Part shown: piece by piece, positions 1 through 8,436 of the stretch | Layout of the letters: every line of letters begins with the position of its first letter | Position numbering within the stretch: the stretch's first letter is position 1 | Source of the DNA: Streptomyces sp. CCM_MD2014 | Lineage (GTDB): Bacteria > Actinomycetota > Actinomycetes > Streptomycetales > Streptomycetaceae | NCBI RefSeq assembly: GCF_000772045.1 | Contig: NZ_CP009754.1 | Location: 7,564,001-7,628,000, forward strand | Reading direction: 5' to 3' | DNA: 64,000 nucleotides | The notes under the pieces: generated by a model | Told to the model about the DNA's origin: nothing | Seen by the model: only the letters and a program-made list of their open reading frames with translations | Databases searched by the model: none | Made by a program: the position numbers and the translations under genes

Positions 1-52
1 GGGGCGCGGCATTCGTACTGGCAGGCCGGACGCGGGCCCAGTGGGGGAGCTC

Positions 53-109
53 ATGGCGCCGCATGTTACTGGTTTCCGGGGTTTCCCTGTTCGGGGAGGG
101 TGCAGGTGA
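53..109 (+). other. possible 18-residue small ORF, unassigned left edge
   Basis: An ATG is preceded by a strong-looking GGGGGAG ribosome binding site and opens an 18-codon frame ending in Cys-Arg before TGA. No known leader peptide is recognised and nothing cysteine-related follows on this strand. It could equally be the in-frame end of a gene truncated by the window edge, because the same frame is open to base 1. The rest of 1-192 shows nothing else I can assign except the hairpin listed next. Confidence 0.15.
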
Positions 110-149
110 GCGGTATCCGTCCGGTTTTGTCTGATGAGTGATGTACGGA

Positions 150-185
150 TCGGCCGACATCGGCACGATTCACCTCGTCGGCCGA
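150..185 (-). terminator. hairpin terminator after the BadF-type kinase gene
   Basis: TCGGCCGAC and GTCGGCCGA form perfect 9-bp arms around an 18-nt loop, 8 bp past the stop codon of the minus-strand kinase gene. There is no T-run, as is usual for Streptomyces terminators. Confidence 0.5.
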
Positions 186-192
186 CCACTTC

Positions 193-1185
193 TCAGCCGC
201 TCGGCACGCTCGTCACCCACAGCATCCTCTCGTCACTCGGAAGGGCGAGCGAGCCGGCCGCCAGGTCGGTCGCGATCCGGACCGAGCCGTCGAGCGGATC
301 ACCCGCCGCGGAAATCCACCGCGCCTGCGGCAGCCGCTCGGCCAGTTCCTCTTCCAGGGGCACGAGGAGCGGATCGCCCATCCGCGTCAGTCCGCCGGTG
401 ACCGCGACCCGGGGCTCACCGACGGCCGGGCAGACCGCCGCGGCCGAGTCGGCCATGTGCCGCGCGGCGGCACGCAGGATTCCCGCGGCGACGGGGTCGT
501 CGGCCGCGCACACGGCCACCTCGGGCGCGAAGGAGGCGAGCACGGCGGGACGGTCGGGGCGCGGATACACCCGCCCCGGCAGGCCCGCCGCCGGACCGAA
601 GCACTCCTCGGCCCGGGCCAGCAGCGGCGGCGAGCCGCCCTCCCGCCCGTCGTGGGCGCGCAGCGCCGCCTCGAGGCCGGCCCGCCCGATCCAGGCGCCG
701 CTGCCGCAGTCGCCCAGCAGATGTCCCCAGCCGTCAGCCCGGCGCCAGCGGGACAGATCGGTGCCGACGGCGATCAGCCCGGTGCCGGCGGCCACCACCG
801 CCCCGGTCCGCGGACCCAGGGCGCCCACGTACGCGGTGACGGCGTCGGCGGCCAGCGCGACCGTCCGCGCGCCCAGCTCCCGGGCCAGCGCGCCCGGCAG
901 TTCGGCGCGCAGCGCGTCGCCGAGCGTGGCCAGCCCGGCGGCCCCGACGACGACGGTGTCGAGCCGGGTCACTCCGGTCTCTTCGGCCAGCGCCCTGGCC
1001 ATGGGCAGGAGTTGCCCCACGAGATGTTCGGGATCGATCCCGCGCGGGCCGGTGCGGACGGGTTCCCCCGAGACACGCCGGCCTCGCGGGCCGGGCGGAC
1101 CGGATCCGTCGCCGACGGCGGTGCCGACGACGACGCGCAGCCCCGAGCCGCCGGAATCCACGGCCAGGAAGCCGACGCCGCTCAC
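193..1185 (-). CDS. BadF/BadG-type ATPase (N-acetylglucosamine kinase-like)
   Basis: The 330-residue protein belongs to the ASKHA sugar-kinase/BadF ATPase fold. The N-terminus has the phosphate-1 loop DSGGSGLR, a later GTGLIAVG-type segment resembles the adenosine/phosphate-2 region, and an internal CGSGAWIG segment is typical of the N-acetylglucosamine kinase-like branch. It probably phosphorylates an amino sugar or related small substrate in the cytosol; the substrate cannot be read from sequence. The GTG start overlaps the stop of the upstream uracil-DNA glycosylase gene (GTGA), so the two are translationally coupled. The family call is firm, the substrate is inference. Confidence 0.8.
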   Translation of the reverse strand: MSGVGFLAVDSGGSGLRVVVGTAVGDGSGPPGPRGRRVSGEPVRTGPRGIDPEHLVGQLLPMARALAEETGVTRLDTVVVGAAGLATLGDALRAELPGALARELGARTVALAADAVTAYVGALGPRTGAVVAAGTGLIAVGTDLSRWRRADGWGHLLGDCGSGAWIGRAGLEAALRAHDGREGGSPPLLARAEECFGPAAGLPGRVYPRPDRPAVLASFAPEVAVCAADDPVAAGILRAAARHMADSAAAVCPAVGEPRVAVTGGLTRMGDPLLVPLEEELAERLPQARWISAAGDPLDGSVRIATDLAAGSLALPSDERMLWVTSVPSG

Positions 1186-1868
1186 GGCAGACGCCAGTCG
1201 ACCGGCTGACCTCCCAGACGCATCAGCAGGTCGTTGGCCCGGCTGAACGGACGGGAGCCGAAGAAGCCCCGGTCGGCCGACATCGGCGACGGGTGCGCGG
1301 ACTCCACGGCCGGCAGGTCGCCGAGCAGCGGCCGCAGATTGCGGGCGTCGCGGCCCCAGAGGATGGACACCATCGGCTTGCCGCGCGCCGCCAGCGCCCG
1401 TATCGCCTGCTCGGTGACCTCTTCCCAGCCCTTGCCGCGGTGGGCCGCGGGCTTGCGCGGGGCCGTGGTGAGCGCCCTGTTGAGCAGCAGAACGCCCTGC
1501 CGGGTCCAGGGTGTCAGGTCCCCGTTGGAGGGGTGCGGCAGGTTCAGGTCGGTGTTGAGCTCCCGGAAGATGTTGACCAGGCTGCCCGGCAGCGGGCGTA
1601 CCTCGGGCGCGACGGAGAACGACAGCCCCACCGCGTGCCCCGGGGTGGGATACGGGTCCTGTCCGACGATCAGGACCCGTACGTCGTCGAAGGGCTGCTG
1701 GAAGGCCCGCAGGACGTTCGCCCCGGCCGGGAGGTAGGTGCGTCCGGCGGCGATCTCCGCGCGCAGGAACTCACCCATCGCGGTGATCCGTCCGGCGACG
1801 GGCTCCAGGGCCTTCGCCCAGCCCGCTTCGACGATTTCATTCAAGGGTCGTGGTGCCACGGGCGTCAC
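1182..1868 (-). CDS. ung: uracil-DNA glycosylase, family 1
   Basis: This 228-residue enzyme excises uracil from DNA in base-excision repair. The water-activating motif is GQDPYP, with catalytic Asp near residue 71; the usual form is GQDPYH. The C-terminal HPSPMS loop carries the catalytic His and is followed by [12 protein letters not shown], the DNA-intercalation region. Length matches the family. The GTG at 1868 is chosen because the conserved N-terminus starts there and the frame upstream is non-homologous. Its stop overlaps the GTG of the downstream kinase gene. S. coelicolor has more than one ung, so this may be one of two paralogues. Confidence 0.93.
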   Translation of the reverse strand: MTPVAPRPLNEIVEAGWAKALEPVAGRITAMGEFLRAEIAAGRTYLPAGANVLRAFQQPFDDVRVLIVGQDPYPTPGHAVGLSFSVAPEVRPLPGSLVNIFRELNTDLNLPHPSNGDLTPWTRQGVLLLNRALTTAPRKPAAHRGKGWEEVTEQAIRALAARGKPMVSILWGRDARNLRPLLGDLPAVESAHPSPMSADRGFFGSRPFSRANDLLMRLGGQPVDWRLP

Positions 1869-1929
1869 CCTACTGCCGTACGGGTGACGCCGATCAACCG
1901 GTGGCCAAGGCCGTTCCCCCCGGTCCGGT

Positions 1930-3015
1930 TCACGCGACGACCGCGGCCCGCACGCACAGCACGTCCGGCAGGTGGGAGGCCAACTGCCGCCAGCTGTCGC
2001 CGTCGTCGGCCGACGCGAACACCTCGCCGTTGCGGTTGCCGAAGTACACGCCCGCCTGGTCCGCGTCGTCCGTGGACAGCGCGTCGCGCAGCACCGTGCC
2101 GTAGTGGTCCTCCTGGGGCAGGCCCGCCGAGAGCGGCTCCCAGCTCTTGCCCGCGTCCGCGGTGCGGAAGACCCGGCACCGGTGGTCCGCGGGCACCCGG
2201 TCGGCGTCGGCGTTGATCGGGAACACGTACGCCGTGTCGCCGCGGTGCGGGTGGGCGGCCACCGCGAAACCGAACGTGGAGGGCAGGCCCTCTCCGATGT
2301 CCGTCCAGTGCGCGCCGGCGTCGTCGCTGCGGTAGACCCCCCAGTGGTTCTGCAGGTACAGGCGGTCCGGGTTGGCCGCGTCCCGGGCGACCTTGTGCAC
2401 GCACTGGCCGAACTCCGGGTCGGGGTCCGGCAGGAAGACGGCGGAGACGCCGGAGTTCGACGGCGCCCAGCTCGCGCCGCCGTCGGCCGTGCGGAACACG
2501 CCAGCGGTGGAGACGGCGACCGTGACGGACCCGGGATCGCGGGCGTCGGTGAGGACCGTGTGCAGCCCCTCGCCGCCACCGCCCGGCACCCACTTCGACC
2601 TCGTCGGGTGCTCCCACAGCGGGCGGACCAGCTCGAAGCTCTCACCGCGGTCCTCCGAGCGGTACAGCGCCGCCGGTTCCGTCCCCGCGTACACCACGTC
2701 CGGCTCGGCGGCCGCCGGGTGCAACTGCCACACCCGCTCCAGTGAGGCGCCGGTCTCCTTGGGGAACTTGACGGCCGGCGCGGCCGGTTCGGTCCAGGTG
2801 CGGCCCAGGTCGTCGGAGTGGAACACCGACGGCCCCCAGTGCGCGCTGTCGCCGCCGGCCAGCAGCCGCGGGGTGTCGCCGCGGGTGTCGAGGGCGACCG
2901 AGTAGACCGCCTGCGCGTTGAAGTAGGGACTCTCGTCGAACTCCCAGGTGCCACCCCGCCGGCGCCCGATGAACAGGCCCTTGCGGGTGCCCACGGCGAG
3001 CAGTACCTCGGTCAT
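1930..3015 (-). CDS. cytosolic Asp-box (BNR) beta-propeller protein
   Basis: The 361-residue protein has at least six Asp-box repeats of the form S/T-x-D-x-G-x-x-W/F, such as [40 protein letters not shown] and SADDGDSW. This is the signature of a sialidase-like or photosystem-stability-factor-like propeller. No signal peptide is visible, so a secreted glycosidase role is unlikely; annotations such as 'exo-alpha-sialidase' for this family rest on the fold only. The ATG at 3015 follows a strong GGAGGTGATC ribosome site; a GTG three codons earlier lies inside that site and is rejected. Function unknown. Confidence 0.8.
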   Translation of the reverse strand: MTEVLLAVGTRKGLFIGRRRGGTWEFDESPYFNAQAVYSVALDTRGDTPRLLAGGDSAHWGPSVFHSDDLGRTWTEPAAPAVKFPKETGASLERVWQLHPAAAEPDVVYAGTEPAALYRSEDRGESFELVRPLWEHPTRSKWVPGGGGEGLHTVLTDARDPGSVTVAVSTAGVFRTADGGASWAPSNSGVSAVFLPDPDPEFGQCVHKVARDAANPDRLYLQNHWGVYRSDDAGAHWTDIGEGLPSTFGFAVAAHPHRGDTAYVFPINADADRVPADHRCRVFRTADAGKSWEPLSAGLPQEDHYGTVLRDALSTDDADQAGVYFGNRNGEVFASADDGDSWRQLASHLPDVLCVRAAVVA

Positions 3016-3167
3016 GCCGATCACCTCCGCGGCGTCCTCGTCGACGCCTTAGTCTCGGACACGGGCCAGTCTGCACCCAGCCACTGACAGTCACCCCTGG
3101 AAAGGGTGTCGCCGCAGGTCAGGCGGTGGTGTCGGGTCCGATGAGGTGTCCTGGCAGGGGTGCTCGG

Positions 3168-4871
3168 TCAGCCTTCCTCCGGCAGGGCCCGCGCCAGGAT
3201 GCCGTCGAGGTCGGCCGAGTCCGGCAGGGTGCCGAACGCGTGCCCCCAGTCGCCGCCGAGCCGGGTCGCGCAGAAGGCGTCGGCGACGGCGGGCGGGGCG
3301 TGCCGGACCAGGAGGGAGCCCTGGAGGGCGAGCGCCATCAGCTCGACCAGCCGGCGGGCACCGGTCTCGGACGCCGCGCCGAGCCCCGTCTCCAGCCGGG
3401 CCACCGCCGCGTCCAGCCGGGCGTCCGACCCGCGCGCGAGGGCGAGTTCGCCGAAGAGGGCGTGCGCGGTGGCGGGGGAGCGGCGCAGCGCCCGCAGCAC
3501 GTCGAGGGCGTTGACGTTGCCCGAGCCCTCCCAGATCGACAGCAGCGGCGCCTCGCGGTAGTGGCGGGGCATGCCCGACTCCTCCACGTAGCCGTTGCCG
3601 CCCAGGCACTCCAGGGCCTCCGCGGTGAACGCCGGCCCGCGCTTGGTCACCCAGTACTTGCCGACGGCGGTGGCGATCCGCCGGAACGCCGCCTCATCCT
3701 CGTCCCCGCGTACGGCACGGTCGGCCGCGCCGGCCAGTCGCAGGGTGAGCGTCGTCGCGGCCTCGGACTCCAGCGCGAGGTCGGCCAGGACGTTGCGCAT
3801 CAACGGCTGGTCGACCAGCCGGGCGCCGAAGGCGCTGCGGTGCCGTACGTGATGGCCGGCCTCGACGAGGGTCTTGCGCATCAGCGTCGCCGAGGACATC
3901 ACGCAGTCCAGCCGGGTGCAGTTGACCATCTCGATGATCGTCTTGACGCCCTGCCCCTCGGGCCCGACCAGCCAGGCCACCGTCCCGTCGAACTCGGGCT
4001 CCGAGGAGGCGTTGGACCGGTTGCCGAGCTTGTCCTTGAGGCGCTGGATGCGGAAGGTGTTGCGGGTGCCGTCGGGCAGCACGCGCGGCACCAGGAAGCA
4101 GGAGAGCCCGCCGGCCGCCTGGGCCAGCACCAGGAACACGTCGCACATCGGCGCCGACGTGAACCACTTGTGCCCGCGCAGCGTGTACACGCCGGGCTCG
4201 GCGGTCGCCGTGGCCGTCGTGGCGTTCGTACGGACGTCGGAGCCGCCCTGTTTCTCGGTCATCCCCATGCCGGCCAGCAGACCGCGCTTCTCGGTGGGCC
4301 GGCGCAGCCCCGGCTCGTACTCCCTGGAGGTCAGCAGCGGCTCGTAGACCTTCGCCAGTCCGGGCTGGGCGCGCAGGGCCGGGACGGCCGCGTACGTCAT
4401 CGAGGTCGGACACCCGTGCCCCGCCTCCGTGTGCCCCCAGACGAGTCCGCCGGCGGTCCGTGCCACGTGGGCGCCCGGCCGGCCGTCGGCCCAGGCCGAC
4501 CCGGCCAGGCCCTCGCCGACCGCCACCCGCATCAGGTGGTGCCAGCTCGGGTGGTACTCGACCTCGTCGACCCGGTTGCCGTACCGGTCGTGCGTGCGCA
4601 GCACGGGCTCGTGCCGGTTCGCGAGGTCGCCCCACTCCTGCGCCTCCGCGCTCCCCGCCCGGCGGCCGAGCCGCCGCAGCCCGTCCTCGGCCCAGCCGGC
4701 GCCCTCCCGCCGGAGACCCTCCAGCAGTGCGGTGTCCTCGGACGCGTCGTAGGGCGTCAGGGGAGGGGGCTGATTGGTGACGTCGTGCGTCGCGTACCCC
4801 TCCGGGACGCCCCCGGACTCCCCGAATGGCTCGTGGGACTCGTACGGCGGCTCCTGCGCGAGTGTCGTCAT
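3168..4871 (-). CDS. AidB-like acyl-CoA dehydrogenase
   Basis: This 567-residue flavoprotein matches the AidB branch of the acyl-CoA dehydrogenases (E. coli AidB, about 540 residues). Visible family segments are GMGMTEKQGGSDVR (flavin and substrate region), the GHKWFTSAPM loop, and a C-terminal ECLGGNGYVEESGMPRHYRE segment leading to SIWEGSGNV. AidB is induced in the alkylation response and binds DNA; true dehydrogenase activity is weak in E. coli. The ATG at 4871 is the first codon of the conserved frame. The gene is divergent from a PaaX-type regulator across about 100 bp containing two inverted repeats, so control by that regulator is likely. Confidence 0.88.
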   Translation of the reverse strand: MTTLAQEPPYESHEPFGESGGVPEGYATHDVTNQPPPLTPYDASEDTALLEGLRREGAGWAEDGLRRLGRRAGSAEAQEWGDLANRHEPVLRTHDRYGNRVDEVEYHPSWHHLMRVAVGEGLAGSAWADGRPGAHVARTAGGLVWGHTEAGHGCPTSMTYAAVPALRAQPGLAKVYEPLLTSREYEPGLRRPTEKRGLLAGMGMTEKQGGSDVRTNATTATATAEPGVYTLRGHKWFTSAPMCDVFLVLAQAAGGLSCFLVPRVLPDGTRNTFRIQRLKDKLGNRSNASSEPEFDGTVAWLVGPEGQGVKTIIEMVNCTRLDCVMSSATLMRKTLVEAGHHVRHRSAFGARLVDQPLMRNVLADLALESEAATTLTLRLAGAADRAVRGDEDEAAFRRIATAVGKYWVTKRGPAFTAEALECLGGNGYVEESGMPRHYREAPLLSIWEGSGNVNALDVLRALRRSPATAHALFGELALARGSDARLDAAVARLETGLGAASETGARRLVELMALALQGSLLVRHAPPAVADAFCATRLGGDWGHAFGTLPDSADLDGILARALPEEG

Positions 4872-4880
4872 GACCCGAGT

Positions 4881-4916
4881 GTTGCACTTTCCGTGCGGCC
4901 GCAGCAATAGTGCAAC
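4881..4916. promoter_or_regulatory. inverted repeat GTTGCACT-N20-AGTGCAAC in aidB-like/paaX-like divergon
   Basis: Perfect 8-bp arms lie between the two divergent starts. TTGCAC also serves as a -35-like hexamer, with CAATAG 17 bp downstream on the plus strand. It is a candidate regulator-binding site. Confidence 0.45.
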
Positions 4917-4926
4917 GCGATGGAGC

Positions 4927-4943
4927 GCACGTACAGTACGTGC
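4927..4943. promoter_or_regulatory. 17-bp palindrome GCACGTACAGTACGTGC, candidate PaaX-type operator
   Basis: This is a perfect 8+1+8 palindrome containing a -10-like TACAGT, immediately before the regulator start. Its position suits autorepression. Confidence 0.55.
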
Positions 4944-4974
4944 CCATGTGGACGAACGACACGGGCCCGCGCGG

Positions 4975-5727
4975 ATGAACGGTTCCGGGGCCTCCGACGG
5001 GCTCGCACTGCGTCCGCTGTCCGCGCGGTCGGTGGTCCTGAGCCTGCTGCTCGGCACCCACCCGCCGGAGCTGCCGGCCCGGGAGCTGGTGCGACTGGTG
5101 GAACGGTTCGACGTAGGTGCCTCCACCGCGCGCGCGGCGCTCAGCCGGATGGCCGCCGCCGGGGACCTGCGCCGTACGGAAGCCGGCTACCGGCTCAGCG
5201 AGCGGCTGCTGGAGCGCCAGCGGCGCCAGGACGAGGCGCTCGGACCGCACACGCGCGCGTGGGACGGCGACTGGGAGACGCTCGTGATCACCGCGACGGG
5301 GCGCGGCCCCGCCGCCCGTGCCGAGCTGCGGTCCCGGCTGACGGCCCTGCGCCTGGCCGAACTCCGCGAGGGTGTCTGGCTGCGCCCCGCCAACCTCGAC
5401 CGCCCGCTGCCCGCGGATCTCGACCGGGTGGCCGAGTGCCTCGTCTCGCGCCCCGGCTCCCCGGCCGCCGAACTCGCGGCGCGCCTGTGGCCGCTGGACG
5501 ACTGGGCGGACACGGCGCGGGCGCTGCTCGCCCACGTCGACCTCGCCCGGCGTCCGGCCGGCCGTCTCACGGCCTTCGCGGCCGTCGTGCGGCACCTGCT
5601 CGCCGACCCGGTGCTGCCCGCGGAGCTGCTCCCGCCGCACTGGCCGGGGGCGGCCCTGCGGGACGCCTACGCGCGCTACCAGCGGGAGCAGTCCGCTCAG
5701 GTCCGGGCGCACGGCACCCGGACCTGA
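4975..5727 (+). CDS. PaaX family transcriptional regulator
   Basis: The 250-residue protein has the PaaX layout: an N-terminal winged helix (PLSARSVVLSLLLGTHPPELPARELV, then a recognition helix around ASTARAALSRM), a central domain beginning WDGDWETLVI, and a C-terminal domain with WPLDDWADTARAL. PaaX proteins are GntR-related repressors, classically of phenylacetyl-CoA catabolism, released by an acyl- or aryl-CoA ligand. Divergence from an acyl-CoA dehydrogenase suggests an acyl-CoA ligand here. Start choice is uncertain: ATG at 4975 begins the conserved part, but an in-frame GTG at 4948 lies about 10 nt after a -10-like TACAGT and could give a nearly leaderless start. Confidence 0.87.
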   Translation: MNGSGASDGLALRPLSARSVVLSLLLGTHPPELPARELVRLVERFDVGASTARAALSRMAAAGDLRRTEAGYRLSERLLERQRRQDEALGPHTRAWDGDWETLVITATGRGPAARAELRSRLTALRLAELREGVWLRPANLDRPLPADLDRVAECLVSRPGSPAAELAARLWPLDDWADTARALLAHVDLARRPAGRLTAFAAVVRHLLADPVLPAELLPPHWPGAALRDAYARYQREQSAQVRAHGTRT

Positions 5728-5731
5728 CGCC

Positions 5732-6532
5732 TCACTTGTAGGTGATGTCGGACGAGGAGTACTTGCAGTACGTGCCGTCGGCCCCCGAGCCGTTCGAGTC
5801 CGGCTCGTCGCCGTCGTCGTTGCCGATGTACTTCTGGCACGGGACGATCTTCTTGTTGCTGTCCCCGACGATGGTGATGTCGCGCAGGGTCGCGCTGTCG
5901 CCGTAGTTGGTGTTGATGCCGGCGATCCGGCCGCCCTTCCAGTTGACCTCGATGCCGCTGAGGTTGATGGTCCGCTTGTACTGGGTCAAACAGTTGCCGC
6001 AGGACCGGACGAAGGTGCCGAAGTTCTTGACGGCGAAGCCGGAGATGTTCAGCGTGCCGGCGCCGTTGAACTGGAACACCTTGTCGCCGGCCTCCTTGGC
6101 GCCGCCGCCGGAGACCGTGTAGACGTTCGACGACGAGGAGCCCCGGAAGGTCGCCGCGTCCTCGCCGACGTCCTCCCACCAGACGTTCTGGAGCGTGCAG
6201 CTGCCCTTGCAGTGGACGCCGTCCGCGGCGGGGGCGCCGATGATCACGTTCTTGAGGACGGCGCCCGGAGCGAGTTCCAGGATTGGACCCTGGTCCTCGT
6301 CCTGGCCGCCGGTGCCCAGGTCGCCGGTGCCGTACAGGCGCTTCATCCCGTAGTCCTTGGTGCCGGAGACCGAGATGGTGGAGGAGACGCCTTCGCTGCC
6401 GTTGGGGGTCGGCCAGGTGGCGGCCTGTGCCGAGGGAGCCCCGGAGGTCATGAGCATGCCAACCGAGAGTCCGAGTGCGCCCAGCGCGCCGGTCGCGGCC
6501 CGCAGTGCGCGCGGGCGTGTCACAGGGGTCAT
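5732..6532 (-). CDS. secreted pectate lyase, PL3 family
   Basis: The 266-residue precursor has a signal peptide (positive N-terminus, hydrophobic core, cleavage near PSAQA-ATWP). The mature part carries the PL3 hallmark stretch ADGVHCKGSCTLQNVWWEDV followed by GEDAATF. These enzymes cleave polygalacturonate by calcium-dependent beta-elimination and act outside the cell. The pairable cysteines (CKGSC, CGNC, and CQKY/CKY near the C-terminus) fit a disulfide-stabilised secreted protein. The ATG at 6532 follows GAAGGGA. The leader region contains a strong promoter, a LacI-type palindrome and a large inverted repeat (separate entries), so expression is probably sugar-controlled. Confidence 0.92.
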   Translation of the reverse strand: MTPVTRPRALRAATGALGALGLSVGMLMTSGAPSAQAATWPTPNGSEGVSSTISVSGTKDYGMKRLYGTGDLGTGGQDEDQGPILELAPGAVLKNVIIGAPAADGVHCKGSCTLQNVWWEDVGEDAATFRGSSSSNVYTVSGGGAKEAGDKVFQFNGAGTLNISGFAVKNFGTFVRSCGNCLTQYKRTINLSGIEVNWKGGRIAGINTNYGDSATLRDITIVGDSNKKIVPCQKYIGNDDGDEPDSNGSGADGTYCKYSSSDITYK

Positions 6533-6590
6533 GTTCTGGTCCCTTCCATAGGGAGTGGGGGTGGAACGGAACATGTACGTGAACCATGTG

Positions 6591-6674
6591 CATCAGCATG
6601 ACCCTGAGCGTGAGCACGAGACTGCGGCTGCGTGGAGGAGTGCAGCCGCAGTGCTCGTTTGGGTCATGCTGATG
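6591..6674 (-). repeat. nested inverted repeat in the pectate lyase 5' leader
   Basis: Outer arms of 14 bp (CATCAGCATGACCC / GGGTCATGCTGATG) and inner arms of 11 bp (ACTGCGGCTGC / GCAGCCGCAGT) are both perfect and share one axis, with a 10-nt apical loop. The predicted transcription start near 6673 puts this structure at the very 5' end of the mRNA, 58 nt or more before the start codon. Confidence 0.75.
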
Positions 6675-6679
6675 AACGG

Positions 6680-6708
6680 ACCGTAGAGGGTAAGCGCTTT
6701 CTGGTCAA
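6680..6708 (-). promoter_or_regulatory. pectate lyase promoter with AAGCGCTT operator in the spacer
   Basis: Read on the minus strand, TTGACC (6703-6708) and TACGGT (6680-6685) are separated by exactly 17 bp, a good housekeeping-type promoter. The spacer contains AGAAAGCGCTTACC, a LacI-family-like palindrome centred on 6692-6699, placed to block RNA polymerase. Confidence 0.7.
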
Positions 6709-6743
6709 CGCCTCGCGCGAAACCCCGCCCCCGTCCGCCCGCC

Positions 6744-7823
6744 CTACACGGCCCAGCCGTACTGGTCGGGCACCCGTACGGTCGCGCCGAGCTCCCGCGC
6801 CGCCTGCTGGGCCCAGGACGGGTTGCGCAGCAGCTCGCGGCCCAGCAGCACCGCGTCGGCCTCGCCGTTGGCCAGGATCTTCTCGGCCTGCTCGACGTCG
6901 GTGATCAGGCCGACGGCGGCGACCGGCAGGGTGGTCTCCGCCTTCACGCGCGCGGCGAACGGGACCTGGTAGCCGGGCCCGGTCGGGATCCGGACCCGAG
7001 GGACGTTGCCGCCGGTGGACGCGTCGAGCAGGTCGATGCCGTGGGCCTGGAGGTCGCGGGCGAAGCGGACGGTGTCGTCCGCGCTCCAGCCGCCCTCCTC
7101 CAGCCAGTCGGTCGCCGAGACGCGGAAGAACAGCGGCTTGTCGTCGGGCCAGACCTCCCGGACCGCGTCGACGACCTCCAGCGCGAACCGGGTGCGGTTC
7201 TCGTAGGAGCCGCCGTAGGCGTCGGTGCGGTGGTTGGAGTGCGGCGACAGGAACTCGTGGATCAGGTAGCCGTGGGCGCCGTGGATCTCGGCGATCTCGA
7301 AACCGGCGGCCAGCGCCCGGCGCGCGGCGTCCGCGAACCGGCCGACGACCTCATGGATCTGCGCGACCGTCAGCTCGGTCGGCACCGGGTGCCGCTCGTC
7401 GAACGGCAGCGCGCTCGGGGCCAGCGGCTGCCAGCCGTACGCGTCCGGTCCGACCGGCGCCCCGCCCTTCCAGGGCTGCGCGGTCGACGCCTTGCGGCCC
7501 GCGTGGGCCAGCTGGACCCCGGGCACCGTGCCCTGGGAACGCAGGAACCCCGTGAGCCGGCGGAACGCCTCGACCTGTGTGTCGTTCCACAGCCCGAGGT
7601 CCTGGGGGGAGATGCGGCCCTCGGGCGACACGCCGGTGGCCTCCACGACGATCAGGCCCGTGCCGCCCGCCGCCCGGGCTCCGTAGTGCGCGAAGTGCCA
7701 GTCGCCGGGCGCGCCCGCCGACGGGCCGTCCGGGGCGGCCGAGTACTGGCACATCGGCGACATCCAGACCCGGTTGGGGATCGTGGTGTCACGGAGCCGG
7801 AGGGGCTGGAAGAGGGCACTCAT
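6744..7823 (-). CDS. old yellow enzyme family ene-reductase, YqjM-like
   Basis: The 359-residue FMN enzyme resembles the YqjM class of old yellow enzymes. It has the N-terminal MSPMCQYSA segment (Cys near residue 25 tunes FMN, as Cys26 does in YqjM), the IHGAHGYLIHEFLSPHSNHR substrate and FMN loop, TDAYGGS, and GRELLRNPSW. These enzymes reduce activated C=C bonds of enals, enones and electrophilic toxins with NADPH. AGGGAGC precedes the ATG. It is divergent from an ArsR-type regulator, which suggests induction by an electrophile or related stress; that link is inference. Confidence 0.9.
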   Translation of the reverse strand: MSALFQPLRLRDTTIPNRVWMSPMCQYSAAPDGPSAGAPGDWHFAHYGARAAGGTGLIVVEATGVSPEGRISPQDLGLWNDTQVEAFRRLTGFLRSQGTVPGVQLAHAGRKASTAQPWKGGAPVGPDAYGWQPLAPSALPFDERHPVPTELTVAQIHEVVGRFADAARRALAAGFEIAEIHGAHGYLIHEFLSPHSNHRTDAYGGSYENRTRFALEVVDAVREVWPDDKPLFFRVSATDWLEEGGWSADDTVRFARDLQAHGIDLLDASTGGNVPRVRIPTGPGYQVPFAARVKAETTLPVAAVGLITDVEQAEKILANGEADAVLLGRELLRNPSWAQQAARELGATVRVPDQYGWAV

Positions 7824-7879
7824 GGCGGGCTGCTCCCTGGGTCGAGGCGGGACGGACGGCTCATACGGTAGCTCTCGTA

Positions 7880-7917
7880 GTACGTCGAATGTCAAACTAC
7901 GGCGTTCCTCGTACAAT
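7880..7917. promoter_or_regulatory. divergent promoter region of OYE and ArsR-type genes
   Basis: The minus strand has a consensus -35 TTGACA (7890-7895) and the plus strand a -10-like TACAAT (7912-7917). GTAGTACG and CTACG half-repeats (about 7878-7900) flank the -35 and may be the regulator-binding site. Confidence 0.4.
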
Positions 7918-7967
7918 GAGACACCCTCCCGACCGGTGAGGCCCCCGACGAACGAACTGGAGTCGCC

Positions 7968-8330
7968 GTGACCCCCGCCGCCACTGCCGCCGGCACCCGC
8001 GAGCTGCCCCACCCGACGCGGGCGGAGATCCGGCTCGAAGGGGTGCTGCACGCGCTGTCCGATCCGGTGCGGCTGAGCATCGTGCGGGACCTCGCCGCCG
8101 ACAGCGAGGCGCTCTTCGCGTGCTCGCACTTCGACCTGCCGGTCACGAAATCCACGACCACCCACCACTTCCGGGTGCTGCGGGAGAGCGGGGTGGTGCG
8201 GCAGACCTACCGGGGCACGGCCAAGATGAACGGCCTGCGCAGGGACGATCTGGACGCCCTCTTCCCCGGGCTGCTCGACGCCCTGCTGGCCGCGGCCGCC
8301 CGCCAGGCCGCGGCCGTGCGGAGCGGCTGA
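7968..8330 (+). CDS. ArsR-type winged-helix transcriptional regulator
   Basis: The 120-residue protein is a stand-alone winged helix. HALSDPVRLSIVRDL is the classic ArsR/SmtB first helix, STTTHHFRVLRESGVV is the recognition helix, and a beta-wing follows (QTYRGTAKMNGL). The metal-sensing CxC motif is absent (there is FACSHFD only), so it more likely senses redox state or an organic compound. The GTG start follows GGAG at 7959. Divergence from the old yellow enzyme gene suggests it represses that gene and itself. Confidence 0.85.
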   Translation: MTPAATAAGTRELPHPTRAEIRLEGVLHALSDPVRLSIVRDLAADSEALFACSHFDLPVTKSTTTHHFRVLRESGVVRQTYRGTAKMNGLRRDDLDALFPGLLDALLAAAARQAAAVRSG

Positions 8331-8436
8331 CTCCGGCCGGAGCCGCGCGGGCCCGCTCCGCTGACGGGGTGCCGCTTCCGGTGAACGAAGCGTGTTCCGT
8401 TCGTATTGAATGTGATCATTCGGTTACGTTGCGTAT

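Noticed and set aside
1930-3015. Secreted sialidase
   Set aside because: Asp boxes are present but there is no signal peptide and no recognisable Arg triad, so only the propeller fold is claimed.
3126-4910. 594-codon open frame on the plus strand opposite the AidB-like gene
   Set aside because: Shadow frame of a high-GC gene: His/Gly/Arg/Val-rich composition, no motif, and the minus strand encodes a clear acyl-CoA dehydrogenase.
6591-6674. Insertion-sequence inverted repeats
   Set aside because: Only 84 bp in all, with no transposase or target duplication; the position at the transcript 5' end fits an RNA structure better.
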